Assembly (NCBI RefSeq): GCF_013185195.1 | Contig: NZ_JAAZWC010000006.1 | Span: 1 to 64,000 of the forward strand | Source of the DNA: Saccharibacillus qingshengii | Lineage (GTDB): Bacteria > Bacillota > Bacilli > Paenibacillales > Paenibacillaceae | DNA length: 64,000 bases | Reading direction: 5' to 3' | Shown here: in pieces, positions 54,037 through 63,138 of the stretch | Layout: each line of letters begins with the position of its first letter | Numbering within the stretch: the stretch's first letter is position 1 | Notes under the pieces: model-generated | The model's database searches: none | Told to the model about the DNA's origin: nothing | Seen by the model: the letters and a program-made list of their open reading frames with translations, nothing else | Translations under genes and position numbers: made by a program

Positions 54037-55122
54037 CTATTGCAAAATAAGCAGTTTATCATCATCGCCCTGCGGAGATCCGCGGCCGTCGGTATTGTTC
54101 GTAAGAATATAGATTTTCCCTTCATGAATCGCTGCGTCGCGGATGCGGCCTCCGCCGCTCCAGACTTCGCGCATTTCTCCGGTGGCGGGGTCGAACTCCG
54201 TCAAGCTCTCGCCCCGGAGGTTGGCGACCAGCAGCGTACCGTCCAGCGTGGCCGCAATGCCCGAAGGCGCGAGCGCGTCTTCGCCCGTGTGGTACAGCGG
54301 AGGGGTCAGGCCGTCTCCCGTCTCGCCGCCTATGACGTCTGGCCAGCCGTAATTGGCACCGGGCTTGATCTCGTTCATTTCGTCATGGCCGCCGGGGCTG
54401 CCGCTGGGTCCGTGTTCGGACGCGTACATCGTTCCGTCTTCCAGCCAGTCGATGCCCTGCGAGTTGCGGTGGCCGTACGAATAAACGTAAGACCCTTCGA
54501 TCGGATTGTCGCTTGGCACTTCGCCTTCGGGCGTCATGCGCAGGATCTTGCCCGCCACGCTTTCGGTATCCTGCGCGGAGCTGTCGTCCTGCGCGTCGCC
54601 GGTCGTCACATAGAGCATCCCGTCCGGACCAAACGCGATCCGTCCGCCGTCATGGACGCGTGCGCCCGGAATATCGTCGAGCACCGTCGCCGTCTCGGTC
54701 CAGCTTTCCCCGGAAGGTTCTTCCTCGATCCGGATGACGCGATTACGCATTTCGTCGCCTTTGCCGTACGTGTGGTAGACATAGGCCGCGCGCGAATCCG
54801 CGAAGTCCGGCGCCAAGGCCAAGCCGAGCAGTCCGCCTTCGCCTTCTTCAAGCACGCCGGGATTCAGGGCGACCGGCTGCAGCGTTTGTCGACCGTCGGC
54901 CAGCTTGACGATCGAACCGCCGCGCAGGGTGAGATAGACGGTGTCTCCATCAAACTGGATTTCCCACGGGGTATCGAGATTATCGGCGAGGACCTGCAGC
55001 GCCTGTGCGGGCTTTTCCTCGGCGGGAAGCAATCCGGGAGGTGCGCCGGTTTGTCCCGAGCAGGCCGCGATCGGCAGCATCAGCAGCAGAGCGGCGGCTT
55101 TTCTGTTCCATGAGAGAGGCAT
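54037..55122 (-). CDS. PQQ-type sugar dehydrogenase lipoprotein (paralogue 2)
   Basis: 361 aa. A lipobox-type signal peptide (LPIAAC, C21) replaces the free secretion signal of the neighbour, so this copy is tied to the membrane. The propeller motifs match: ARVHDGGRIAFGPDGMLY, YSYGHRNSQGIDW and DEMNEIKPGANYGWP. The two proteins share order and spacing of all blades, which points to tandem duplication. Strong AGGAGG before the ATG. Both genes end in the same LL(I)L-type strand. Confidence 0.85.
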   Translation of the reverse strand: MPLSWNRKAAALLLMLPIAACSGQTGAPPGLLPAEEKPAQALQVLADNLDTPWEIQFDGDTVYLTLRGGSIVKLADGRQTLQPVALNPGVLEEGEGGLLGLALAPDFADSRAAYVYHTYGKGDEMRNRVIRIEEEPSGESWTETATVLDDIPGARVHDGGRIAFGPDGMLYVTTGDAQDDSSAQDTESVAGKILRMTPEGEVPSDNPIEGSYVYSYGHRNSQGIDWLEDGTMYASEHGPSGSPGGHDEMNEIKPGANYGWPDVIGGETGDGLTPPLYHTGEDALAPSGIAATLDGTLLVANLRGESLTEFDPATGEMREVWSGGGRIRDAAIHEGKIYILTNNTDGRGSPQGDDDKLLILQ

Positions 55123-55392
55123 AGCTTCCTCCTTTTTCAGTTTGCGCTTCGGAGGCTGGGCCTCCGGGCATTCCGTTTTTTGGGGTGTGATTCCGCTTAC
55201 GGGACCTTACCCGTACGGAGCGGAATCCAAATCGCCTTCGGCTCTCCCGAACGCGCGGAACCCGATATTTTTGTGGGGCGGACCGTTTGGAGGAAGACCC
55301 GGAAAATGGTAAAATGAAGCGTGGCGTATACCAAACGGGGTCTGGTTAGGGAACGCCTTCATCAGTCAATTCGTAGGTTGGGGGTTAAAAAG

Positions 55393-56259
55393 ATGTCCGA
55401 ATTTGAACGGATCAGTGAACATATTTATGTGATGCACGCCGAACGCGAAACGGATCGTCCGCTGCTCGCGGCCGTGGCCGGAAGCAGCCGTACGCTGCTG
55501 ATCGACGGCGGCAATTCTTCGGCGCATGCGGCGGCTTTTCGCGAGTATCTGGAACGAGAAGGCGTGCGCAAGCCGGATGTGATGGTGCTGACGCATCATC
55601 ACTGGGATCACTCTTTCGGCGTGGCCGAATGGAGCCTTCCGGCGATCGCGCAGCGGCAGACGGCCGATATTCTGCGCGGTTTCGCGGGGCTTGAGTGGAA
55701 CGAGGAGACGCTGTCGCGGCTGATCGCGGAAGGCGTCGTCAGCGAACAGACCCGAAACGATATGCGGGCCGAATACGGCAGCGATCTGGGCCTGATTCGG
55801 GTCGAAGAGCCCAATATCGTATTCGAACGTTTCATCGATGTGCATCTGGGCGACTTGACCTGCGAGATCCGCTATGTCGGCGGCGATCATTCGGCGGATT
55901 CATGCGTCGTCTATGTCAAAGAAGAAGGGACGCTGTTCCTCGGCGATGCGCTTGCTCCTTCCGTGTACGGCGGTCCGATGAAATACACGACAGGCAAATT
56001 CCTGGCGCTGCTCGACACGGTCTTTGCCTACGGGGCGGACGTGCTGGTCGAATCCCACGGCCGTCCGGTCTCCCGCGAAGATTTCTACAACGATGTGCGG
56101 CGGTATGAGCTGCTGGCACGCCAGGTGCTTCGCCACGGCCGCGACCGGGAAGCGGTTCTGCGCGATCTGCGCGCCGATCTGGGGATGGCCGCGGAAGAAG
56201 AGCTGCCGGAAGATTTGACGGAAGCGGCCGGTTATTTCATGAACGGACTGGTCAAATAA
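55393..56259 (+). CDS. MBL-fold metallohydrolase
   Basis: 288 aa. The metal motif THHHWDH is near residue 67, with further ligands in GGDHSAD near 165 and FLGDAL near 183, and VESHGRP near 218. Such proteins hydrolyse varied substrates (thioesters, phosphodiesters, lactones); the target is unknown. The start at 55393 follows a GGGGG site; the frame is open back to 55321 without a better one. Confidence 0.85.
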   Translation: MSEFERISEHIYVMHAERETDRPLLAAVAGSSRTLLIDGGNSSAHAAAFREYLEREGVRKPDVMVLTHHHWDHSFGVAEWSLPAIAQRQTADILRGFAGLEWNEETLSRLIAEGVVSEQTRNDMRAEYGSDLGLIRVEEPNIVFERFIDVHLGDLTCEIRYVGGDHSADSCVVYVKEEGTLFLGDALAPSVYGGPMKYTTGKFLALLDTVFAYGADVLVESHGRPVSREDFYNDVRRYELLARQVLRHGRDREAVLRDLRADLGMAAEEELPEDLTEAAGYFMNGLVK

Positions 56260-56283
56260 GCGGGCTTGCGGGCACGAATTCAA

Positions 56284-56328
56284 AAAAAGGCTTTACCCAG
56301 GGCGGACAGCGCCGGGTAAAGCCTTTTT
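56284..56328. terminator. Bidirectional terminator
   Basis: AAAAAGGCTTTACCC pairs with GGGTAAAGCCTTTTT, with an inner GGCG/CGCC stem. It serves the MBL gene and the leftward propeller gene. Confidence 0.9.
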
Positions 56329-56400
56329 GGTGCGGGCACGATCGGACAGGCCGTATACCCGAAGGAGTCGAGGTTCACAGGCAGTTCCGCGGTTTCCGGT

Positions 56401-58791
56401 TCAATAAGGTTCGGCCGGATACCATGCGGCCGCTTCCGCTTCCCGGTCGGCCGGAGTTACGCCTTCGATACCGGATCCGTCCGCCAAAGCTTGATCCAGC
56501 AGACGGATCAACTTCTCCGTATCCAGTACCGAGAAAGAACGCGAAGCCGAGCCGACGTAAAGTTTGCCGTTGTGCTCGTTCAGCAGCGAATCGCGGACCA
56601 AGGAGCCGTGCATTTCGGGATAGCCGAAACGGAATCCGTCGATCCGCCCGAGCAGGCGTCCGGTTTTTTTGTGAAAAGGCAACAGGTCCGTATCGTACGG
56701 CAGCAGCAGGTAATCGCCGAGCACGGTGAAGTGTCCCGCGCCGTACGTGAAGTTCAGGTTGGGATCCATCCCGTTGGTTCGCACCTGCCAGATCGTGCGT
56801 CCGTCTTCCAGCGACAGCGCCGCCGGAATTCCGTTCACGACGGCATACAGCGTGCCGCTGTCGATGCGGCCATGCTCGATTCTGTCGGGGAGGCTCCAGA
56901 GTACCGTTCCGTCCGAAGCATCCAGCAGCACCGTTTCGAAACTGCGGGCTTCGGTCCGACTGTTTCCGGCATCGGGATTCGCGCGGACCGCCAGCAGACG
57001 ATTGCTGCCGAGGTCTTCGAACGATCCGCTTGCCAGCTCATCGGGCATGGCGTAACGGGCGAGCGTTCGGCCGTTTTCCAGGTCGATTTTGCGCCAGCCT
57101 TCGCCGTCGAATTTGATCCAGCGCGTACCGTCCGGTTCGGCAAACGGGTGCACGGCCGCCGGATCGTACGCTCGCGATTCGCCTACATCGATTATGCCCG
57201 ATTCGGCCGAGGCGCTCCAGAGCGTCCGGCCGTCGGCCGGATCGAGTGCTCTGAGCGTTTTTTCCTGCGCCAGCAGCACATAGGGATCGCCGGAACCTTC
57301 GTTGAGCACGTCGAACGGTTCGCGGACCTGCTGCTTCCATCTTTGTTGGCCGGATTTCTCGTCCAGTGCGATCAAAGCGCCGGTATCTCGATTCGAAGCC
57401 GCTTCGCCCGACAGAATAACCGCGTCTCCCGCCTTATAAGACCGGGGTGCCGATAGACCCGGCCAGGCATACGTCCACAGGGTCTGTCCGTCTGCGGCGC
57501 GTATATGCGTATAGATGCCGGGGGCGGCTTCCGGCGAAGTCGGATCCGACCCGGTGCTGTTCAGCGTCAGCGTTCCGTCGTCCGAACCGGACACTCCGGG
57601 AACGGTCTCTTTGCCGAAGTCTTTTTTCCACAGTAGGCTTCCGTCACGGCGGTCCAGCGCATACAGGAGGGAACTGTAATGAAACCCGCTGAATCCGCCG
57701 TCGTCGCCGAGCACCAGCAGCACATTGTCGTTCACGGAGTCCAAATAGGCATAATCCGTATCTATCTTCGTCCGCCATTCAATCTCCGGTTTCAGCGACG
57801 GCAGCAGGGGCAGCGCTTTGTACAAAGTGTCGAACTCTCCTTCCTGCAGCCACCAAGGCCGCAGAAGCTGCTGGTCATAGCGGGTCAGCGGCAGAATCCA
57901 GTTCGCGCCGATCAGCTTGTTATCCTCCTCCGACAGACGGACGAGAAAATGGGCGTCTTGGCGTTCGTACCGCCATTCGCTGCCGCCGTTCCGCCATCGG
58001 TATTTTCCGTCCGTCCCCATGTCTTCGGGTGGCAGCATGCGTGCGTCCGTTACCGATACCGGTTCGCCGAGCAGTCGGCGCACTTCCCGTTCCGGCATGC
58101 CGGCGTGCAGCAGTCCGTCCAGCGCGGCGCGCACCGTATTCAGCGGCAGGCCGGAATCCGGCGCCAGCAGTCCTTGCTCAAGCGGTTCGACGTTCGACGC
58201 GTCGTTCGCCCTGATCCACAGCAGCATCGCGTGCGAACCGGGCCTGCTGCCGGACCTGCCGGTATCCGGCGAGACGCCGTACCAATCGCTGAAGCGCAGT
58301 GCCGAAACCAGCGGATCGCCGTCGTAGACCCAGGACTCTTCGCTGCCGGGAGACAGGTACAGCTTGGCGCCGGCCGAGGGCGTCAGCCGCAAGGCCGGTG
58401 TGTATTCGACCTTCGCGGCATCGCCGCTTGTGTACCAGGCCGGAAGCCAGCCGCTTCCGCTGCCGAGCTTGGCATGCAGCCAGCCGCCTTCATGGGCGAA
58501 CAGCTTCAGGCTGCCGCCTGCGGCCGGGTAATGGTCGGCGGCGAGCGAGCGCCAGCCGGCTGCGGCTGCAGGCCTCGAACGCAGCAGCGGGGCCGCGGCC
58601 CGAAGTTCGGCCCTGCCGATCACGGCCGGGTATTGGGCAGGCTGGCTAACGTGGTCCGAAGCGGCCGGGGCGGTCTGGACCGCCGGTGCGCCGAGAGCGG
58701 TTCCGGGCAGGGGAAGGGCCGACAGCAGTACGGCGGACAAGGCATATAGGGCAAAGCGGCGGGCTTGGCCGCCGATCGAAAAAGTGTGCAT
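56401..58791 (-). CDS. Large secreted PQQ-binding-like beta-propeller protein
   Basis: 796 aa. Signal peptide of about 36 residues ending GTALGA. The N-terminal 300 residues contain SH3-like segments. The C-terminal half has repeated propeller blades of the PQQ-like type: GSLLWKKDFG, GQTLWTYAW, GRTLWSASA, GTVLWSLPD and GRTIWQVRT. Such blades often bind partners and do not by themselves prove an enzyme. Probably cell-wall or secreted. The start at 58791 follows GGAGGT; the frame extends to 58860 without a site. Confidence 0.78.
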   Translation of the reverse strand: MHTFSIGGQARRFALYALSAVLLSALPLPGTALGAPAVQTAPAASDHVSQPAQYPAVIGRAELRAAAPLLRSRPAAAAGWRSLAADHYPAAGGSLKLFAHEGGWLHAKLGSGSGWLPAWYTSGDAAKVEYTPALRLTPSAGAKLYLSPGSEESWVYDGDPLVSALRFSDWYGVSPDTGRSGSRPGSHAMLLWIRANDASNVEPLEQGLLAPDSGLPLNTVRAALDGLLHAGMPEREVRRLLGEPVSVTDARMLPPEDMGTDGKYRWRNGGSEWRYERQDAHFLVRLSEEDNKLIGANWILPLTRYDQQLLRPWWLQEGEFDTLYKALPLLPSLKPEIEWRTKIDTDYAYLDSVNDNVLLVLGDDGGFSGFHYSSLLYALDRRDGSLLWKKDFGKETVPGVSGSDDGTLTLNSTGSDPTSPEAAPGIYTHIRAADGQTLWTYAWPGLSAPRSYKAGDAVILSGEAASNRDTGALIALDEKSGQQRWKQQVREPFDVLNEGSGDPYVLLAQEKTLRALDPADGRTLWSASAESGIIDVGESRAYDPAAVHPFAEPDGTRWIKFDGEGWRKIDLENGRTLARYAMPDELASGSFEDLGSNRLLAVRANPDAGNSRTEARSFETVLLDASDGTVLWSLPDRIEHGRIDSGTLYAVVNGIPAALSLEDGRTIWQVRTNGMDPNLNFTYGAGHFTVLGDYLLLPYDTDLLPFHKKTGRLLGRIDGFRFGYPEMHGSLVRDSLLNEHNGKLYVGSASRSFSVLDTEKLIRLLDQALADGSGIEGVTPADREAEAAAWYPAEPY

Positions 58792-58909
58792 CCGTTTACC
58801 TCCGCGTTTCTCGATATGGGCAGTCCGCCGAACCTGCACGGACTGCTTAATAGACCCCACGGCAGGAAAAAGAGTTGCATTTCCTGCCGCCGGATCCCGA
58901 AGCGGAACG

Positions 58910-59902
58910 TTACAAACGGGCGTGGGGGCTGTTCTCCAGCGCTTCCGCCATACTCTCGCCGAACGACAGACCGAGTGCTTCGTAAGCGGTCAGAACGGAA
59001 CCCGCCGCCGGGGTCAGCCGGGGTTCCAGGTATTCGAACCGGCGGCCGGGCTGCGCGCAGATCAATCCCCGGATGCCGGCACGCATATAATCGCTGCCCG
59101 CCACGCTGCCGGTCAGCGACAGCGGGATATCGGGGCCGTCGAAGAAGGCGGCCAGCAGATCCGCGCCTACGCCGATCTGCCGCAGCGCGTCGTCGCAGAC
59201 GCGGATGGCGATCGGGGAACCCTCCGCCGCTTCGCGCGTCACGACGGGAGCAAACAGACCGAACAGCCGATCCCGGCGGCCTTGCTCCAGACCGAAGCTT
59301 CGGCTCGCCGATTCGGTCAGTTCGCGCAGATTGGATGCGCGGAAGAAGCGCAGCATATCGCGCACCAGCGCGCTGTCGCCGGGACTTTCCCTGCCGGCGA
59401 GCACATCGTAGACGGCCTGGTAACCGAGGAATCGGGCTCCGCTTGCCGCGTAGTGGCCGAAGTCGTAATTGCGCAGCCATTGTCCGCTTTCCGTATGGGC
59501 AAGCAGAATCGAACCCGTGCCCGAAGCGACCAGAATGCCGGGACGTCCGGCGAGTGCGCCTCGGTGCGCGATGAAGGCGTCGTTGACAACGCGGCTCGAA
59601 CAGTTCAGACCGAATCCGGCCACGAGCTTCTCGGCCCAGGTCCGGTCCGCTTCGTCGTCCAGTCCGGCGATGCCGGCAACAAGAAAGACGACATCTTCCG
59701 GCCGGCTGCCGGCCTGCTCGAGCGCTTCCTGCATTTGGGTCTGCAGCGGGGCGGTATCGGTCCGCTGTTTCGGCAGCAGATCCGTTTCGGTCTTGACGTA
59801 GGCAAGGATCTGGCCCGCGAGATCGGCGATCATGATCCGGATATTCGTGCCGCCCATATCGATGCCCGCGACGACGGAATCCGCAGTGATTTTTTCCAGC
59901 AT
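58910..59902 (-). CDS. BadF/BadG/BcrA/BcrD ATPase family sugar kinase (GlcNAc kinase-like)
   Basis: 330 aa, actin-type ATPase fold. The phosphate loop DMGGTNIRIMIADL is near residue 15, the second loop SGTGSILLAH near 122, and the adenosine motif LTGSVAGSDY near 260. Likely phosphorylates an amino sugar such as GlcNAc; activation of another substrate cannot be excluded. AAGGAGG before the ATG at 59902. Confidence 0.8.
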   Translation of the reverse strand: MLEKITADSVVAGIDMGGTNIRIMIADLAGQILAYVKTETDLLPKQRTDTAPLQTQMQEALEQAGSRPEDVVFLVAGIAGLDDEADRTWAEKLVAGFGLNCSSRVVNDAFIAHRGALAGRPGILVASGTGSILLAHTESGQWLRNYDFGHYAASGARFLGYQAVYDVLAGRESPGDSALVRDMLRFFRASNLRELTESASRSFGLEQGRRDRLFGLFAPVVTREAAEGSPIAIRVCDDALRQIGVGADLLAAFFDGPDIPLSLTGSVAGSDYMRAGIRGLICAQPGRRFEYLEPRLTPAAGSVLTAYEALGLSFGESMAEALENSPHARL

Positions 59903-60173
59903 GAAAAGCCTCCTTATGGCAGTGGGTGTACAGGTCCCGAATCGATTACTCGCATTGTAACCGTTCGCGGCGGGTTTCATCAAACCTTCATCGCGAAGAC
60001 GCCGGAGTTCCGGTGACGCGGCGGATTTTTTGGCCTACAATGGGAAAGTGCGCGGATCGGCGGAAAAGGGGCCGAATTCCGTGCGCGGCGATTGCGTGGG
60101 AAGACCTCCTTTCTGGTATAATGGGAATGAATGTTTGGCCGCTGACGGCATCTTGCGATAGGAGGTCTGTACC

Positions 60174-60857
60174 GTGAAAGAAGTTCTTCGCGAAATCGAA
60201 GCGATCGCCCGCTGTTCCGAAGCGATCAGCAGTATCGAATTCAAGCATTTGAAGCTGTCGCGCGGACTGCATCTGTACCTGACATTCGTCTGCGAGAATC
60301 CGGGAGAGCCTGCCGGAACGGTCGCGGACCGGCTCAAGGTCAAGCGCGCCGCCGCCGCAAGGTCGCTGGAGAAGCTGGAGAACGAAGGGCTGATCAAGCT
60401 TCGGGAAGCGTCCGACCTGCGCAAGGATAAACGGGTCTATCCGACGGAATCGGGCAAATCGGCTTATTTGTTTATCCGGGAAGAAGGCGAATACGCGGAT
60501 GGTTCTTCCCTGAGAGGGCTGTCTGAGGAAGAAACCGCACAACTGCTCGATATGCTGTACCGCGTGCGACTCAATGTTGAGAAAGACTGGCGTTTCGTCC
60601 AAAAAGGCGGCCGCCGTCCCTATATTCACGATTATTACAACCGTCTGATCGCCGGCGCGTCCGAACCGGGCATCGACGAGGCCGGCAGTCCTGTGGGCGA
60701 GGCGGACGTTCCCGGCCCGAATCCGAAACACCGTGATCGCCCGGATGACCGCGACCGCGAGGCCGCCGGCGAAGTCCGGCTGTGGAGCTATGAAGAAACG
60801 AAGGAACAAGCCAGGCTGCAAGCCCGAATCGACGAAGCCGCCGGGGAAGCCGAATGA
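60174..60857 (+). CDS. MarR family regulator with long charged C-terminal extension
   Basis: 227 aa, against about 150 for most MarR proteins. The winged-helix core covers residues 1-145 (PAGTVADRLKVKRAAAARSL near 43). Residues 160-227 are rich in Asp, Arg, Glu and Pro and look disordered or coiled. GTG start after AGGAGGTC. An AraC-type gene follows 54 bp later, so the two may be co-transcribed. Confidence 0.83.
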   Translation: MKEVLREIEAIARCSEAISSIEFKHLKLSRGLHLYLTFVCENPGEPAGTVADRLKVKRAAAARSLEKLENEGLIKLREASDLRKDKRVYPTESGKSAYLFIREEGEYADGSSLRGLSEEETAQLLDMLYRVRLNVEKDWRFVQKGGRRPYIHDYYNRLIAGASEPGIDEAGSPVGEADVPGPNPKHRDRPDDRDREAAGEVRLWSYEETKEQARLQARIDEAAGEAE

Positions 60858-60911
60858 TCGCGCCGGGCGGCAAAAACCATTACTTTGACCTGAAGAAAGG
60901 AGCGGGTACCG

Positions 60912-61697
60912 TTGCTGAACGTGCCGCCATCCTCTTTTATCCTGACGCCCTACGTCGCGAAGATCGCGTGCGAACCGGGCTGGAAATGGCAAAAACGCGA
61001 GCAGCCGCTCCAGAATTACGATCTGTTCTATGTCTGGAGCGGAGAAGGGCGGCTGCTGCTGAACGACGAACCGCACGAGATCGGCAAAGGGAGCTGTTTC
61101 CTGTTCCGGCCGGGCGACCATACGAGCGCTACGCACAATCCGCAGAAACCGCTTGTGCTGACGTATATCCATTTTAATATTGAAGGAGACACTCTCGATA
61201 TTCCGCGTGCCTACCGCGTGCTGGACGAGACGGTCGATTTCGAATATTTGCTGTCCCGCTACGTTCGCCTGCTGCTCAGCGGTTCGTATGGAGCCGAAGA
61301 AGAAGCGAAACTGCTGCTCAAGCAGATGATGATCCAACTGCTGCGCGGCGACCGCGAAGAACCGTCCGAGCGGCGCGGCAGCAACCATTTGTACGAAGTG
61401 GTGCACGAAGCGGCCAACTACGTCCGTCAGCATCCGAGCCTTGCCCACCGGGTCGAGGATCTGGCCGCGCGCGCAGGATTGTCGCCGAGATATTTCTCCG
61501 CCAAGTTCAAAGAGCTGGTCGGAGCCTCGGTGCAGTCGTATATCATCCGGATGCGGATCGAGCGCGCGCAGCATCTGCTCGGGCACGCCGGCATGAATGT
61601 GACGGAAGTGGCGGAAGCGCTCGGTTACCGGGATATCTTTTTTTTCAGCCGACAATTCAAGCAGTACACCGGCAAAAGTCCGTCCGAGATCCGTTAA
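60912..61697 (+). CDS. AraC family regulator with cupin sensor domain
   Basis: 261 aa. An N-terminal cupin domain (residues 20-95, DLFYVWSGEGRLLLNDE and CFLFRPGDHT) is followed by two helix-turn-helix motifs (VEDLAARAGLSPRYFSAKF and VTEVAEALGYRDIFFFSRQF). Such regulators commonly sense sugars. TTG start about 9 nt after AAAGGAG; no closer ATG or GTG exists. The neighbouring BadF kinase and the glycoside genes to the right fit a sugar role. Confidence 0.88.
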   Translation: MLNVPPSSFILTPYVAKIACEPGWKWQKREQPLQNYDLFYVWSGEGRLLLNDEPHEIGKGSCFLFRPGDHTSATHNPQKPLVLTYIHFNIEGDTLDIPRAYRVLDETVDFEYLLSRYVRLLLSGSYGAEEEAKLLLKQMMIQLLRGDREEPSERRGSNHLYEVVHEAANYVRQHPSLAHRVEDLAARAGLSPRYFSAKFKELVGASVQSYIIRMRIERAQHLLGHAGMNVTEVAEALGYRDIFFFSRQFKQYTGKSPSEIR

Positions 61698-61823
61698 GCG
61701 GCAGGAGAGGCGGAGCCTATTTATTTGGACCGATGTGTTTAAAGGCTGGCCCGATCGGGTAATGACCCGTTAGCTTTTATTCCCGAGACGCCAGAGCGCC
61801 GGGATCAGAAAGGAGGAGCCAGC

Positions 61824-61937
61824 ATGATGATCAAACGTCGGATTCGCTGCGGCGCGGGGCGTACTGGGGGCAGTGCCATTTTCCGCAACCGTCTGCGTCG
61901 GTTCAAAGCCGCCGAACAAAGCGAACTTTGGTTCTAA
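61824..61937 (+). CDS. Possible 37-aa basic peptide
   Basis: MM start 6 nt after AAAGGAGGAG, which is an optimal ribosome binding site. The 37 residues include eight arginines and one cysteine (MMIKRRIRCGAGRTGG at the start, ending SELWF) and no hydrophobic helix. It lies in the 454-bp gap between the AraC gene and the leftward DUF1861 gene. No family is recognised; it could be a leader peptide or small protein, or a chance frame. Confidence 0.4.
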   Translation: MMIKRRIRCGAGRTGGSAIFRNRLRRFKAAEQSELWF

Positions 61938-62042
61938 GCGACGTTCCTGAATTTCCAATCGCCTATAATGAACAATGAATATAGATGCAGAAGATGAACG
62001 CGAAGAACCCCAAATACGGGAAGCCTACATACGGGAATTATG

Positions 62043-62078
62043 CAAAAAGAAGACGGCCACAAGGCCGTCTTCTTTTTG
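62043..62078. terminator. Bidirectional terminator
   Basis: A perfect 16-bp stem (62043-62058 with 62063-62078) with loop ACAA. A-run on the left and T-run on the right. Confidence 0.92.
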
Positions 62079-62151
62079 TGTCCATGCCGAATTAAGATTG
62101 CCGAAAGATCCGCAGCTTGAGCTGTAGGGAGAAAGAGGTTTCCTGTTCAAG

Positions 62152-63129
62152 TTACACGGAAGAAATTGGTACGACCACAGGCAGCTTCTCGTATTCGAGA
62201 AAAGGGTCGGGAATATCGATCCGGTAAGCTTCGGTATCGCTCGCTCCGACATACAGTAAGGCGCGGCCCTGTTCTTCCCGGGTCAGTCCGCCGCTGAAGA
62301 TCACATCGACCAGGTCCGGACGTTTGGCCGGTCCGGGCGGGAAATCGCTGCGGACCGCGATAATCTTGAGCTCCGTTTTTTCCAAGGTCCAGGGGTTCAA
62401 AGCGAATGCCATAGCATGGTAATGCAGTCGACCGTCTTCGTCTCTTTGCGAGATGTGGCCGAGTACGCCCAGAATGCCGTTGGCCAGCATATGGATCTCG
62501 TTGGCACCGCCCCATTCTTCTTTGACAAACTGGTCCCGAAACAAATGCGCATACAGAAAAATGGTTTCGGACAATTCCTCGAACGATTTGATTACATTGA
62601 AGCCGATAACGGCAATATGTCCTTCCACGCCAAAAGGTCTCGAAAAGAATCCCACGCTGCCGTCCGTGAGTTCCGTCAGCCGGATGTCTTTCATATTCCA
62701 GGGCCCCGATTTGATATGTGTCAATTCGTGCAGCGTAGATCCGGAATACAGCACGGTTTTCCAGCCTTCGATTTTTGGCTCCGGTTCTTCCGAGAACTGC
62801 AGCTGTACGCCGCCCAAGATCCATTCGTTGTTGATTTTCGTTATAAAAGGGTCCTGCAGACGGAAGCGAGGCAGATCCGGATCGCACAACCAAGGTCCGT
62901 CTTTGCCTTGTTTCGCTTTGAAAAAAACGATTTCCGAATCTTCCGATTCCCGTTCTTCCACGCGGCCGGCGATATACCATTGGCCTTCGTTCCAAAAAGG
63001 AGCGGTAATGTTGTAAACGTCTTTGTCGCCTACGCCTTCAAACTGGAGACGGCTTCCTTGAATTTTGGCAGGGCGGTAGTTCCGAAGCAGTTCTTCGCAG
63101 GTCTGGGGTGTCCACTCGGTTTTCATCAT
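62152..63129 (-). CDS. DUF1861 protein (GH130/GH43-like five-bladed propeller)
   Basis: 325 aa. Matches DUF1861 as remembered: VYNITAPFWNEGQWYIAGRV from about residue 38, RFRLQDPFITKINNEWILGG (about 87) and GPWNMKDIRLTELTDGSVGF (about 142). DUF1861 is related to the mannosyl-phosphorylase GH130 fold. The acidic residues that would be catalytic (D, E and D in ERE, QDPF and KDIRL) appear present. It starts 9 bp after the stop of the next upstream gene, so both belong to one operon. Confidence 0.78.
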   Translation of the reverse strand: MMKTEWTPQTCEELLRNYRPAKIQGSRLQFEGVGDKDVYNITAPFWNEGQWYIAGRVEERESEDSEIVFFKAKQGKDGPWLCDPDLPRFRLQDPFITKINNEWILGGVQLQFSEEPEPKIEGWKTVLYSGSTLHELTHIKSGPWNMKDIRLTELTDGSVGFFSRPFGVEGHIAVIGFNVIKSFEELSETIFLYAHLFRDQFVKEEWGGANEIHMLANGILGVLGHISQRDEDGRLHYHAMAFALNPWTLEKTELKIIAVRSDFPPGPAKRPDLVDVIFSGGLTREEQGRALLYVGASDTEAYRIDIPDPFLEYEKLPVVVPISSV

Positions 63130-63138
63130 CTGCTGGGC

